A stretch of 9,350 bases of DNA. It comes from Rhodospirillales bacterium. GTDB lineage: Bacteria > Pseudomonadota > Alphaproteobacteria > Rhodospirillales > Casp-alpha2. The notes beneath the pieces were generated by a model. The model was not told where the DNA came from. It saw only the letters and a list, made by a program, of their open reading frames with translations, and made no database searches. This document shows, in pieces, positions 1-6,767 of the stretch; the first letter of the stretch is position 1; each line of letters begins with the position of its first letter. The stretch covers positions 1 through 9,350 of the forward strand of contig JABJOR010000406.1 in NCBI GenBank assembly GCA_018664265.1. The letters are read 5' to 3'. Both the position numbers and the translations under genes were made by a program.

Positions 1-491
1 AGGCTGAGCTGGACATGATGGTGCTGGATGGAACCAGCGGCATTGAAAAACCCTGGAGCGAGCTATCTTGTGATTGTGATCTGGATTTACTGCGCAACAC
101 AGTTCACATCATGCGCGGCATGAACCGTGAAGAAGACCTCGAGCTGTTATACTTCGGTGGCCTTCGTACCGGATCAGATCTTGCCAAGTCTATGGCTCTT
201 GGTTGTAAAGGCGGCATTTACGGTGTTGCTGCAGCCATGGCTGCCGGTGGCAGCATCGAGGGTGATGGCATGGCATTCTTCTCTGATTACAATGGCGTTG
301 ACAGGATGCACGGTATCGTGAACCTGCTGAAAGCCTGCTCGGGAGAAGTTTCGATTATGGCGCGTTGCACGGGTAAAACTGATGTTCATAATCTGGAGCC
401 GGAAGATATGCGCTCAATTACCATTGTCAGCGCACGTGCATCGGGTGTTCCGCTTGCTGGAACAAACCGGATTCTTGACGCGGCGGAATAA
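1..491 (+). CDS. mgsC: N-methylglutamate synthase subunit C (glutamate synthase FMN domain), 3' part only
   Basis: The gene is cut by the window edge. The reading frame runs from base 3 to a TAA at 489-491 and gives the last 163 residues. The sequence resembles the C-terminal half of the FMN-binding glutamate synthase barrel: a VLDGTSG strand near the start, then LLYFGGLRTGSDLAKSMALG, which matches the GG(I/L)R-G-D-(V/L)AKA-ALG phosphate-binding region of GltB. The end, TGKTDVHNLEPEDM followed by SGVPLAGT, matches the usual C-terminus of stand-alone glutamate-synthase-domain proteins. Known of the family: together with MgsA and MgsB, MgsC moves the methylamino group of gamma-glutamylmethylamide to 2-oxoglutarate, giving N-methylglutamate in the cytoplasm. 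The subunit assignment rests mainly on gmaS following directly, the usual mgsABC-gmaS order. Without that neighbour it would be called only a glutamate synthase large-subunit-like protein. Confidence 0.78.
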   Translation, partial: AELDMMVLDGTSGIEKPWSELSCDCDLDLLRNTVHIMRGMNREEDLELLYFGGLRTGSDLAKSMALGCKGGIYGVAAAMAAGGSIEGDGMAFFSDYNGVDRMHGIVNLLKACSGEVSIMARCTGKTDVHNLEPEDMRSITIVSARASGVPLAGTNRILDAAE

Positions 492-533
492 ATATAGTGT
501 TCTGAGAAAAGAAAGTTTTAACCAAGACTTATA

Positions 534-541
534 AAGGGAGG
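534..541 (+). promoter_or_regulatory. Strong ribosome binding site of gmaS
   Basis: AAGGGAGG lies 7 bp before the ATG at 549. It is an almost ideal Shine-Dalgarno sequence, much better than those of the other genes here. This fits a highly expressed assimilation enzyme and fixes the gmaS start. Confidence 0.8.
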
Positions 542-548
542 CATATCC

Positions 549-1856
549 ATGGCTGTGGATTTAGCAAAGGTCGCAAAAGCGAAAAAGATTAAATATTTTC
601 TGGTCAGCTTTGTTGATTTGTTCGGGGTATTAAGGTCTAAACTGGTTCCTGCAAGGGCAATCGGTGGTATGCAAAAAGACGGCGCAGGATTTGCCGGGTT
701 TGCCGCATGGCTGGATTTAACACCAGCCCATCCGGACATGTTTGCCATTCCGGACCCTGACAGTTTGATCATTCTGCCTTGGCAACCTGATGTTGCCTGG
801 GTCGCCAGTGATCTCTATATGGATGGAAAACCAATCGAAGCGTCTCCTCGTGTTGCATTGAAAGCGCAACTCGCGAAAGCCGCCAAGATGGGCTACACCT
901 ATAAAACGGGTGTCGAATGCGAATTCCACCTGATCAACAAAGAAGGCACAGATATTTATGACGAGCGCGATACACAGGAAAAACCCTGTTACGATCAAAG
1001 CGCTCTGATGCGTCGCTATGATGTTATTTCAGCTATTTGTGACGTCATGATCGACCTTGATTGGGGTGCCTATCAAAACGATCACGAAGATGCTAATGGC
1101 CAGTGGGAAATGAACTGGGAGTATGATGATGCTCTCAAAACAGCTGATCGTCATGTGTTCTTCAAATATATGGCCAAACACTTTGCTGAACAGCACGGCA
1201 TGCGCGCAACGTTCATGCCTAAGCCATTCATGCATTTAACAGGCAACGGTTGCCACATCAATGCATCGCTGTGGGATAAAGCTGGCAAAAAGAACATGTT
1301 CCAGGATCCAAAGGGTGAACTGGGCTTAAGTCAAACCGCCTATCACTTCCTTGGTGGTGCCATGAATAATGTAGAGCCACTGTGTTCAATCTTTAACCCA
1401 ACGGTGAACAGCTACAAGCGTATCAATGCGCCGGTAACTACTTCAGGTGCTACGTGGGCTCCAAACACCATCTCCTATGGTGGCAACAACCGCACAACAA
1501 TGGTCCGTATTCCAGAAGCAAACCGGCTTGAATTTCGTTTGGCCGATGGTGCTATGAACCCGTATCTGGCACCTGCCGCACTACTCGCCAGTGGTCTTCA
1601 AGGCATTAAGAATAAAACTGACCCCGGCAAGCGTGTTGATATTGATATGTACGCCGAAGGCCACACCATCAAGAATGCCAAGAAACTGCCGCTTAATCTG
1701 CTAGACGCTATTCGTTCTACAGACAAGAGCAAAAGCGTTCGTGAAGCTTTGGGCGACGAATTGATCAATGCCTATGTTAAGCTGAAAATGCAAGATTGGC
1801 AGAACTACAAGCATCACCTCAGCCAGTGGGAGATCGATACCACGCTGGATTGCTAA
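549..1856 (+). CDS. gmaS: Gamma-glutamylmethylamide synthetase (glutamine synthetase superfamily)
   Basis: This 435-residue cytoplasmic ligase probably makes gamma-glutamylmethylamide from glutamate, methylamine and ATP, the first step of the N-methylglutamate pathway. Glutamine-synthetase-fold motifs are present in order: the metal-binding E-x-E in GVECEFHL (E123, E125); NDHEDANGQWEMNWEYDDAL with ADRHVFFKYM (177-208); TFMPKP (221-226); GNGCHINASLWD with the nucleotide-site His236; NSYKRINAPVTTSGATWAPNT (287-307); NNRTTMVRIP (313-322); and LEFRLADGAMNPYL (327-340). The NDHEDANGQ-EMNWEYDDAL and NSYKRINAPVT-SGATW stretches, and a length near 435-445, are typical of GmaS/GlnT-type enzymes. Classical GlnA would carry NSYKRL-PG-EAP here and is longer. 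The gene follows mgsC by 57 bp on the same strand and ends at a strong terminator, so it is probably the last gene of the operon. The alternative is a GlnT-like glutamine synthetase, which the mgsC neighbour makes less likely. Confidence 0.87.
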   Translation: MAVDLAKVAKAKKIKYFLVSFVDLFGVLRSKLVPARAIGGMQKDGAGFAGFAAWLDLTPAHPDMFAIPDPDSLIILPWQPDVAWVASDLYMDGKPIEASPRVALKAQLAKAAKMGYTYKTGVECEFHLINKEGTDIYDERDTQEKPCYDQSALMRRYDVISAICDVMIDLDWGAYQNDHEDANGQWEMNWEYDDALKTADRHVFFKYMAKHFAEQHGMRATFMPKPFMHLTGNGCHINASLWDKAGKKNMFQDPKGELGLSQTAYHFLGGAMNNVEPLCSIFNPTVNSYKRINAPVTTSGATWAPNTISYGGNNRTTMVRIPEANRLEFRLADGAMNPYLAPAALLASGLQGIKNKTDPGKRVDIDMYAEGHTIKNAKKLPLNLLDAIRSTDKSKSVREALGDELINAYVKLKMQDWQNYKHHLSQWEIDTTLDC

Positions 1857-1876
1857 TGCATTAAGTCATGGTATGA

Positions 1877-1915
1877 AAAAAAGGCTGGATCGCATTATGC
1901 GCTCTGGCCTTTTTT
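1877..1915 (+). terminator. Rho-independent terminator after gmaS
   Basis: The hairpin pairs AAAAAAGGC (1877-1885) with GCCTTTTTT (1907-1915). The inner stem GA/TC and CGCA/TGCG is interrupted by wobble pairs and one T-C mismatch, and a TTA loop lies at 1895-1897. The A-rich 5' arm and T-run 3' arm make it potentially active on both strands. It starts 20 bp after the gmaS stop and separates the methylamine operon from the next gene. Confidence 0.85.
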
Positions 1916-1963
1916 GTTATATGGTGTTCAGTGAGCACTGGACTAATTTGTTTTGGGCAATGT

Positions 1964-1969
1964 AAGGGA
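1964..1969 (+). promoter_or_regulatory. Ribosome binding site that sets the start of the TPR-FkbM gene
   Basis: AAGGGA sits 4 bp before the ATG at 1974. An in-frame TTG at 1953 would put this site inside the coding region and would add only seven residues, so the ATG at 1974 is preferred. No second Shine-Dalgarno sequence precedes the TTG. Confidence 0.65.
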
Positions 1970-1973
1970 AAAT

Positions 1974-3836
1974 ATGACACACGGCACTAACAGTGAGGTC
2001 ATTAACGTATTGCAGTTATTTAATGAGGGAGAACTTCAGAAATCTGAGGTTCTGTGCCGTAAAATTTTAGAGAATAATCCTGATCAATCCGATGTCCTGC
2101 ATATTCTTGGAATGATTAACTTTGCTACTGGTCGAAAAAAAGAATCGATTGATCATATCTCCAGGGCAATCGAGATTAATCCCAAAAATTCAGCAGCACA
2201 TATTAATCTTGGAAATTCCTATGTAGCTATTGAGCAATTTGAAAGCGCTCTGGCATGTTATAAAAAAGCTTATGAGATAACCCCGGATTCATTCGGTTAT
2301 TATCTAAGAATCGCAAAAGTGTACTGGAATACGGGGCAACTGGTTGAGGCATGTGAGTGCTTCAAAAAAGTGCTGGAAATTGACCCAAATCATGAGGGGG
2401 CAATTTATTCTCTAAATTTAATTTTACTCAAAATCGATCAACCTGATGATGCCATTTTGGCATTTGGTGATGATATTAAAATAAAGTTGCCTGACACGCT
2501 CCAGCAACTTACGCCTTACGTCATCAGGGAACAGCATCAGTGGTTCGAAAAAGACATAGTATTTGTTGGTAACTACATACAACCCGGTATGCAGGCAATT
2601 GATATTGGCTCTAATTTTGGTGTCTACGCCCTTACGATGGCAAAAGCGATGCAAGGGAAGGGCAGGATTTGGGCTTTTGAGCCAACCGATAAGACCGCCC
2701 AATATCTTACAAGCAGTCTGAAAGAGAATAATTTTACAACAGTGGCTGTTATTCAATGCGCAATGTCAGATGAAACGGGGAAAGCTTTTCTGTCGGTAGG
2801 TGAAAATAGTGAAGCGAATGCACTCTGTGAGAATCCAGAATCGGATTATGAAGATGTTACACTCAGAACACTCGATGATTGCATGGATGAATTTTGTTGG
2901 GAGAATATTGATTTTTTGAAAATTGACGCTGAAGGACACGAAGAAAAAATTATCAATGGGGGCGCAAGGTTTTTTCAGAAAATGTCCCCTCTTGTAATGT
3001 TCGAGGCCATAGATAAGACGTTAATCAGTTGGAACGTCATTGATGCTTTTAGTAAGATTGGGTATCAGCATTTCAGCTACCTTGCCAGTCTTGGCATATT
3101 GGTTCCATTCAATGCAGATGATTCAGAACAACTTCCTGGATTGAATTTATTTTGCGGTAATGAAAACACAGTACGTTCTCTGGAAGATAAAAATCTTCTA
3201 ATAAGTCATAAAACTATGCAAAATTATGAGCTGGAGCCAACTAGCCTGAGTGACTGGCCGTGTAAAATACAGAATCTGCCTTGCTATAAAATCTTGTTTG
3301 GCGCTGCAAATTTTAATGAATTTGAACGTCCGGATTCTGATAGCTCAAGTTATTTTGAAGCTTTGAAGTTGATTGTGCTTTCTGAAACAGAAACACTTGA
3401 ACCTGCCATGCGTTACAAGTCGCTGGTGGAATCTTTTTCAGTGCTGTGCGCTATCACATCAGGTGAGAATGTGCCTGTTTCCCGCTTGATTACTTTGTCA
3501 CGAGTTTGTAGCAATCTTGAATCCAGGCAAATGCTGAAGCAAACATTAGATCGTCTTTTGGCGATTTATGAAGACAAAGGGTATTTTGAGATTGATGAGC
3601 CATTCTTGCCTGTGTATAAGGACTTTGATGGAGGGGAGCCGCAAAGTAGAGAAAATATTTCAACCTGGGTATTGGCTCAGGTGTTGGAGCTGCAAGAAAT
3701 AAAACTTCACTATTCATCGTTTTTAACCAGCTTTTCTTCCTTGAGGAATATAAATAAAATTGCTGAAACTGGTTTCTTGCGCGAGGGTATGCAGCGCAGA
3801 TTAAGCTTGATTAAAGAGCGCTATGATCTGAATTAG
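1974..3836 (+). CDS. TPR-repeat protein fused to an FkbM-family methyltransferase domain
   Basis: The protein has 620 residues and no signal peptide or membrane segment. Residues about 5-160 form four to five tetratricopeptide repeats; the clearest units are about 39-71, 73-105 and 107-139, each ending in an I(N/D/T)P-type turn. Residues about 200-350 are an S-adenosylmethionine-dependent FkbM-type methyltransferase: AIDIGSNFGVYAL (208-220) is the glycine-rich SAM loop, E236 in WAFEPT is the ribose-binding acid, and FLKIDAEGHE (314-323) is the FkbM signature. Residues about 400-620 match nothing I recognise. Known of the family: FkbM domains O-methylate sugars or polyketides, and TPR-FkbM fusions often sit in surface-polysaccharide or glycosylation contexts. 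Here there is no glycosyltransferase nearby, so the substrate is unknown. Sampled lines are more AT-rich (about 37-47 % GC) than gmaS (about 50 %), which may mean separate acquisition. The gene stands alone between the gmaS terminator and a convergent gene. Confidence 0.82.
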   Translation: MTHGTNSEVINVLQLFNEGELQKSEVLCRKILENNPDQSDVLHILGMINFATGRKKESIDHISRAIEINPKNSAAHINLGNSYVAIEQFESALACYKKAYEITPDSFGYYLRIAKVYWNTGQLVEACECFKKVLEIDPNHEGAIYSLNLILLKIDQPDDAILAFGDDIKIKLPDTLQQLTPYVIREQHQWFEKDIVFVGNYIQPGMQAIDIGSNFGVYALTMAKAMQGKGRIWAFEPTDKTAQYLTSSLKENNFTTVAVIQCAMSDETGKAFLSVGENSEANALCENPESDYEDVTLRTLDDCMDEFCWENIDFLKIDAEGHEEKIINGGARFFQKMSPLVMFEAIDKTLISWNVIDAFSKIGYQHFSYLASLGILVPFNADDSEQLPGLNLFCGNENTVRSLEDKNLLISHKTMQNYELEPTSLSDWPCKIQNLPCYKILFGAANFNEFERPDSDSSSYFEALKLIVLSETETLEPAMRYKSLVESFSVLCAITSGENVPVSRLITLSRVCSNLESRQMLKQTLDRLLAIYEDKGYFEIDEPFLPVYKDFDGGEPQSRENISTWVLAQVLELQEIKLHYSSFLTSFSSLRNINKIAETGFLREGMQRRLSLIKERYDLN

Positions 3837-3839
3837 AAA

Positions 3840-5297
3840 CTATATTTTCTCGCTTACATATTTGAACGGTAATGATGATAAATCTCCGGTGGCAGGCCCA
3901 ACCGTATCCACATCAATGATGGTTTTAAAGGTGTTCCCAAAAGCCGCCATGAAATGGTTTTTGGCTTTGCAACAAAGCAGGCTGATCGAGTTCAGGTCGA
4001 TATCGTGTAACCTGAAATAAGCAGTGTCATTGGGGGAGACACAACTGGATGTAACAATGACGGAAATTTGAGTGTTTTCGATTTGTAGAACGGCCGTAGG
4101 ACCGAGCTCAACCTTTAGGCCTTGCCACATGGGGCCATCATTGGTGAAAGTGCCATCTGTCAATTTTCCTATACGCACCCGCACCTGAATGCCACTCCCG
4201 TAGAGAGTGCTGATCTTGCCACCAAATGTTACATTCATTGATGCCCCGATGCCTGCCTCATAAGCTTGTTGCGCCAGTGCAGGGTCGTAAAAGAATGCAA
4301 ATACTGATGGTTTTTCCGGGCTTTCTTCAAGCAAGCTGGCGAGTAATTCTGGTGTATCTCCGATGCCGCCGGACATAGGGTTATCGGCAGGCTCCAAAAC
4401 GGCAACGGGTTTCCCTGTCTCTGCACAGGAAAGAGCCTGCCTTATGCCATCGGATGGGCTGATCAGGTTGGGGATGAAATCATCCTGTCGGATCAACATT
4501 TCGTTTGCAAGTTGCCGGGCGAGTTCAGGGGAGGGATCTTCACCACATATCATAACCGAGGCCCCGGCTGCCGGGCTGTCACCAAAGCTAAATCCGCCAA
4601 ACGGCGTAACATCAAACAGCTCTTCGATAGTTTCCATATCACGCGCCAGTGCTTCAATGTCTGCCATAGGGCCCTTATCGGTTCGCATGTTGTGGCTTAG
4701 TAATACAGCGCCGACTTTGGCGATCTCGATTTGTGGATTTATTTCTCCACGGACGGCCTTGTCCAATATGTTCAAGGCTTTTATGGCTGTTTCAGCCATA
4801 TCAACATGGGGGTATGTTTTGTAGCCTACGCCGATATCGATCAAACTAGCTATTTCCGGCATCATGTTGGCGTGCAGATCAAAAGTTGCCGCTATACAGG
4901 CATCAGGAGCGCAAGCCCGAATGGCTCGCAAAAAATGAAAATCAGCACAGGCCTCACTTTCTCCCAACATGGCCCCGTGCAGGGAAACATAAATGCCATC
5001 CCAGTGGCGAACTTTCAGACCGTCGATAACCTCTTGTGTAATATCCTCGATAACTGCATCGCTGACAGGCCCGCCCGGTGGCGCTGTTGCACAACGCAGG
5101 AACGTTGCTTGCCAGTTTTGATGTGTTTTCAGAAACTCAATGGCGCCCCCTGGCTCACTTCCTGTTCCATCGTATGCCTGTCTTGCTTCCTCTCCTATAA
5201 AGTATTCGCATTTATGAAAGGCTTCCATATTGGTTATGATCGGGTTGAAGGAATTGCCTTCATGGGAAAATCGTATAATAGCGAGATGATAGGGCAT
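3840..5297 (-). CDS. M81-family metallopeptidase, MlrC (microcystinase C)-like
   Basis: The 485-residue length is close to the usual 480-500 for the family. It has no signal peptide, so a cytoplasmic enzyme is expected. The N-terminal DUF1485-type half carries the presumed metal ligands: SHEGNSFNP (11-19), SLHGAM (105-110), TFDLHANM (138-145) and TYPHVDMAE (161-169). The C-terminal MlrC-type half has LEPADNPMSGGIGDTPELL (301-319) and ends with CCKAKNHFMAAF (442-453) and the VDTVGPATGDL tail, all in the expected order. Known of the family: MlrC of sphingomonads hydrolyses linearised microcystin and tetrapeptide products. Most relatives lie in bacteria with no microcystin degradation and have unknown small-peptide or amide substrates, and no mlrA, mlrB or mlrD is visible here. 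The usual DNPGGG-PGD loop reads DNPMSGGIGD. The ATG at 5297 gives the standard family N-terminus but lacks a good Shine-Dalgarno sequence. Its 3' end lies 3 bp from the convergent TPR-FkbM gene. Confidence 0.86.
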   Translation of the reverse strand: MPYHLAIIRFSHEGNSFNPIITNMEAFHKCEYFIGEEARQAYDGTGSEPGGAIEFLKTHQNWQATFLRCATAPPGGPVSDAVIEDITQEVIDGLKVRHWDGIYVSLHGAMLGESEACADFHFLRAIRACAPDACIAATFDLHANMMPEIASLIDIGVGYKTYPHVDMAETAIKALNILDKAVRGEINPQIEIAKVGAVLLSHNMRTDKGPMADIEALARDMETIEELFDVTPFGGFSFGDSPAAGASVMICGEDPSPELARQLANEMLIRQDDFIPNLISPSDGIRQALSCAETGKPVAVLEPADNPMSGGIGDTPELLASLLEESPEKPSVFAFFYDPALAQQAYEAGIGASMNVTFGGKISTLYGSGIQVRVRIGKLTDGTFTNDGPMWQGLKVELGPTAVLQIENTQISVIVTSSCVSPNDTAYFRLHDIDLNSISLLCCKAKNHFMAAFGNTFKTIIDVDTVGPATGDLSSLPFKYVSEKI

Positions 5298-5368
5298 GAC
5301 GACTGCTTATGATCTGTGTAAAAGTATTCTAAACTATATATCATAAAGCTGACTGGATAACTGATAAT
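5298..5368. promoter_or_regulatory. Divergent AT-rich intergenic region between the M81 gene and the TrpD2-type gene
   Basis: These 71 bp must hold the start signals of both divergent genes unless transcription enters from elsewhere. The centre is very AT-rich (5320-5347). A 7-bp inverted repeat, TTATGAT at 5307-5313 and ATCATAA at 5340-5346, brackets it with 26 bp between the arms. That spacing could place a regulator over both promoters. I cannot assign -35/-10 pairs with confidence, and the repeat could be chance in AT-rich DNA. Confidence 0.35.
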
Positions 5369-6367
5369 ATGCACTCTGAACAAGATCATCAACTGGCGAA
5401 GTATCTAAAAATTATTGCTAACGGCCCCCATACCTCCCGTGCGCTAGATCGTGATGAGGCGCGCAACGTGATGACCATGATCCTTTCCGGTGAGGTCGAG
5501 CGTGAACAGCTTGGTGCTTTGTTAATGATCCTGCGTAGCCGTGGTGAAACGCCAGAAGAACTGGCAGGGTTTATTGATGCTGTACGAGTGTTTTTGAATA
5601 TCCGGAGTGGTTTGACGCATCCCGATATTGACTGGCCCTCCTATGCGGACCGTCATCGCCAACAACCCTGGTTTGTGCTCTCTGCTTTGTTGTTGGCAGA
5701 AAATGGCTATAAGGTTTTGATGCACGGCATAACGGGCTTTTCAGAAGGCTTGGCCCCAACGCGACCGGCACTTGCGGCTCTCGGAATTGAGCCTTCAAAG
5801 GATATGACCGCTGCGTCTGACATGCTGAAACAAAGGAACTTTGCCTATATAGGATTGGAGAGTTTCCTTCCCCGACTGGAAGCCTTGTTCCAACTGCGCC
5901 CTGTTCTGGGCGTGCGGACATTTGCAAATACGGTGGCGCGTGCCATTAATCCGTTTGAAGCGCCTACACAGCTTGTTGGTATGTTCCATCCCAATTATCG
6001 TTCGGTACATAGTAGTGTCGCGCAATTAAGCGGCCAATCCCGCGCAGCCGTTTTCAAGGGAATTGGTGGAGAAATTCAACGTAATCCACAAAAGACTTGT
6101 CGGGTCTATACGGTGCGGGATGGTGAAATCGATGAGGAAGACTGGCCTTCTTGGACGCAAAGCTTGGGGCATGAATGGCGATCTGAAGATTTGAGTCCTG
6201 AACGTATTGCAGCTCTTTGGTGTGGCGATATCGATTTGCCTGCTGTGGAAGCCTCTATTGCTGGTACTGTGGCGATTGCTCTGAAAATAATAGGCAAAGC
6301 GGACACTGTTGAAGAGGCTGACTCTATGGCACGGGGGATGTGGCAGAGGCGGTCTCGAAAACTCTAA
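5369..6367 (+). CDS. TrpD2/YbiB-type protein (anthranilate phosphoribosyltransferase fold)
   Basis: The 332-residue protein has the layout of anthranilate phosphoribosyltransferase: an N-terminal helical domain (about 1-80, with LDRDEARNVMTMILSGEVEREQLGALLMILRSRGETPEELAGF), then the alpha/beta domain with a KVLMHG strand (115-120) and LGVRTFANTVARAINP (180-195), which corresponds to the LGIRT--N---PL-NP motif of TrpD. The catalytic phosphoribosyl-pyrophosphate loop GTGGD is replaced by YADRHRQQPW (92-101), the hallmark of the TrpD2/YbiB branch. Known of the family: E. coli YbiB is a non-catalytic, LexA-regulated relative that binds nucleic acid. Databases often call such proteins glycosyl transferase family protein. 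Anthranilate transferase activity is therefore unlikely. No trp gene is nearby. The ATG at 5369 lacks a good Shine-Dalgarno sequence (only a GGA 11 bp upstream). The gene is divergent from the M81 gene and convergent, 15 bp apart, with the small membrane-protein gene. Confidence 0.83.
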   Translation: MHSEQDHQLAKYLKIIANGPHTSRALDRDEARNVMTMILSGEVEREQLGALLMILRSRGETPEELAGFIDAVRVFLNIRSGLTHPDIDWPSYADRHRQQPWFVLSALLLAENGYKVLMHGITGFSEGLAPTRPALAALGIEPSKDMTAASDMLKQRNFAYIGLESFLPRLEALFQLRPVLGVRTFANTVARAINPFEAPTQLVGMFHPNYRSVHSSVAQLSGQSRAAVFKGIGGEIQRNPQKTCRVYTVRDGEIDEEDWPSWTQSLGHEWRSEDLSPERIAALWCGDIDLPAVEASIAGTVAIALKIIGKADTVEEADSMARGMWQRRSRKL

Positions 6368-6382
6368 TGCATGCCAGAGATG

Positions 6383-6760
6383 CTACATGTCTCTTAATAT
6401 GGCGCGAATAAAGATCATGGCTATCGCGCAAACAAGCAGCCCAATGACGATAAGCATAGAGTGTTTAACGATTACGCCTGCAATTTTACTTTTTCTTTTT
6501 TCTACGTGCTCAAGTGTTGCCTTGGCAGCAGCCACTTTTTCTTGAGTGTTGTCTTTTTTCTCGGCTTTGATGACTTTTTGGAAAACTACTTTTTTCGGAG
6601 TTTCACCGCCTTCTCGAACGATTCTGGCACCTTTGGAAATGCCCTCTTCAAGAAGCATGCGTGCTTCAAAAACGGCAACTTCCTGATCATCGTAAACGGA
6701 ATCAATCTCCCATGATCTTTGTTTGTATACGAATAGCGAGTAAGAAGTATCAGCTGACAT
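6383..6760 (-). CDS. Small protein of unknown function with one C-terminal membrane anchor
   Basis: The 125-residue protein is not assigned to a named family. Residues 1-50 are a compact alpha/beta-looking segment with YSLFVYKQRSWEIDSVYDD followed by EVAVFEARMLLEEG and GARIVRE. It is reminiscent of short alphaproteobacterial proteins with a strand, an acidic helix and a strand, but this is only a resemblance. Residues about 58-92 are rich in Lys, Glu and Ala and could be a helical or coiled-coil linker. Residues about 101-119 are strongly hydrophobic (MLIVIGLLVCAIAMIFI), preceded by KRK and followed by R, consistent with a tail anchor leaving the N-terminal part in the cytoplasm. It starts 7 bp after the stop of the PAS_5-like gene, so the two are almost certainly co-transcribed and possibly translationally coupled. 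Only a weak AGG overlapping the upstream stop serves as ribosome binding site. Confidence 0.7.
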   Translation of the reverse strand: MSADTSYSLFVYKQRSWEIDSVYDDQEVAVFEARMLLEEGISKGARIVREGGETPKKVVFQKVIKAEKKDNTQEKVAAAKATLEHVEKRKSKIAGVIVKHSMLIVIGLLVCAIAMIFIRAILRDM

Positions 6761-6767
6761 TACAGAC

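Noticed and set aside
549..1856. Ordinary glutamine synthetase (GlnA)
   Set aside because: Motif variants NDHEDANGQ-EMNWEYDDAL and NSYKRINAPVT-SGATW, the 435-residue length and the adjacent mgsC fit GmaS better than GlnA.
1953..1973. TTG start for the TPR-FkbM gene
   Set aside because: The good ribosome binding site at 1964-1969 lies inside this extension and points to the ATG at 1974.
2424..2756. 110-codon minus-strand frame inside the TPR-FkbM gene
   Set aside because: It is antisense to the conserved SAM-binding region and has no start signal or recognisable motif.
4363..5312. Long plus-strand open frames (about 150 and 190 codons) opposite the M81 gene
   Set aside because: They are antisense to a gene with clear family motifs, have no ribosome binding sites and resemble no known proteins; they arise from the codon bias of the real gene.
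5571..6025. Minus-strand open frames opposite the TrpD2-type gene
   Set aside because: The composition is low in information, there are no start signals, and they overlap fully with a well-supported gene.
5369..6367. Anthranilate phosphoribosyltransferase (TrpD) of tryptophan biosynthesis
   Set aside because: The GTGGD phosphoribosyl-pyrophosphate loop is missing and there are no trp neighbours.
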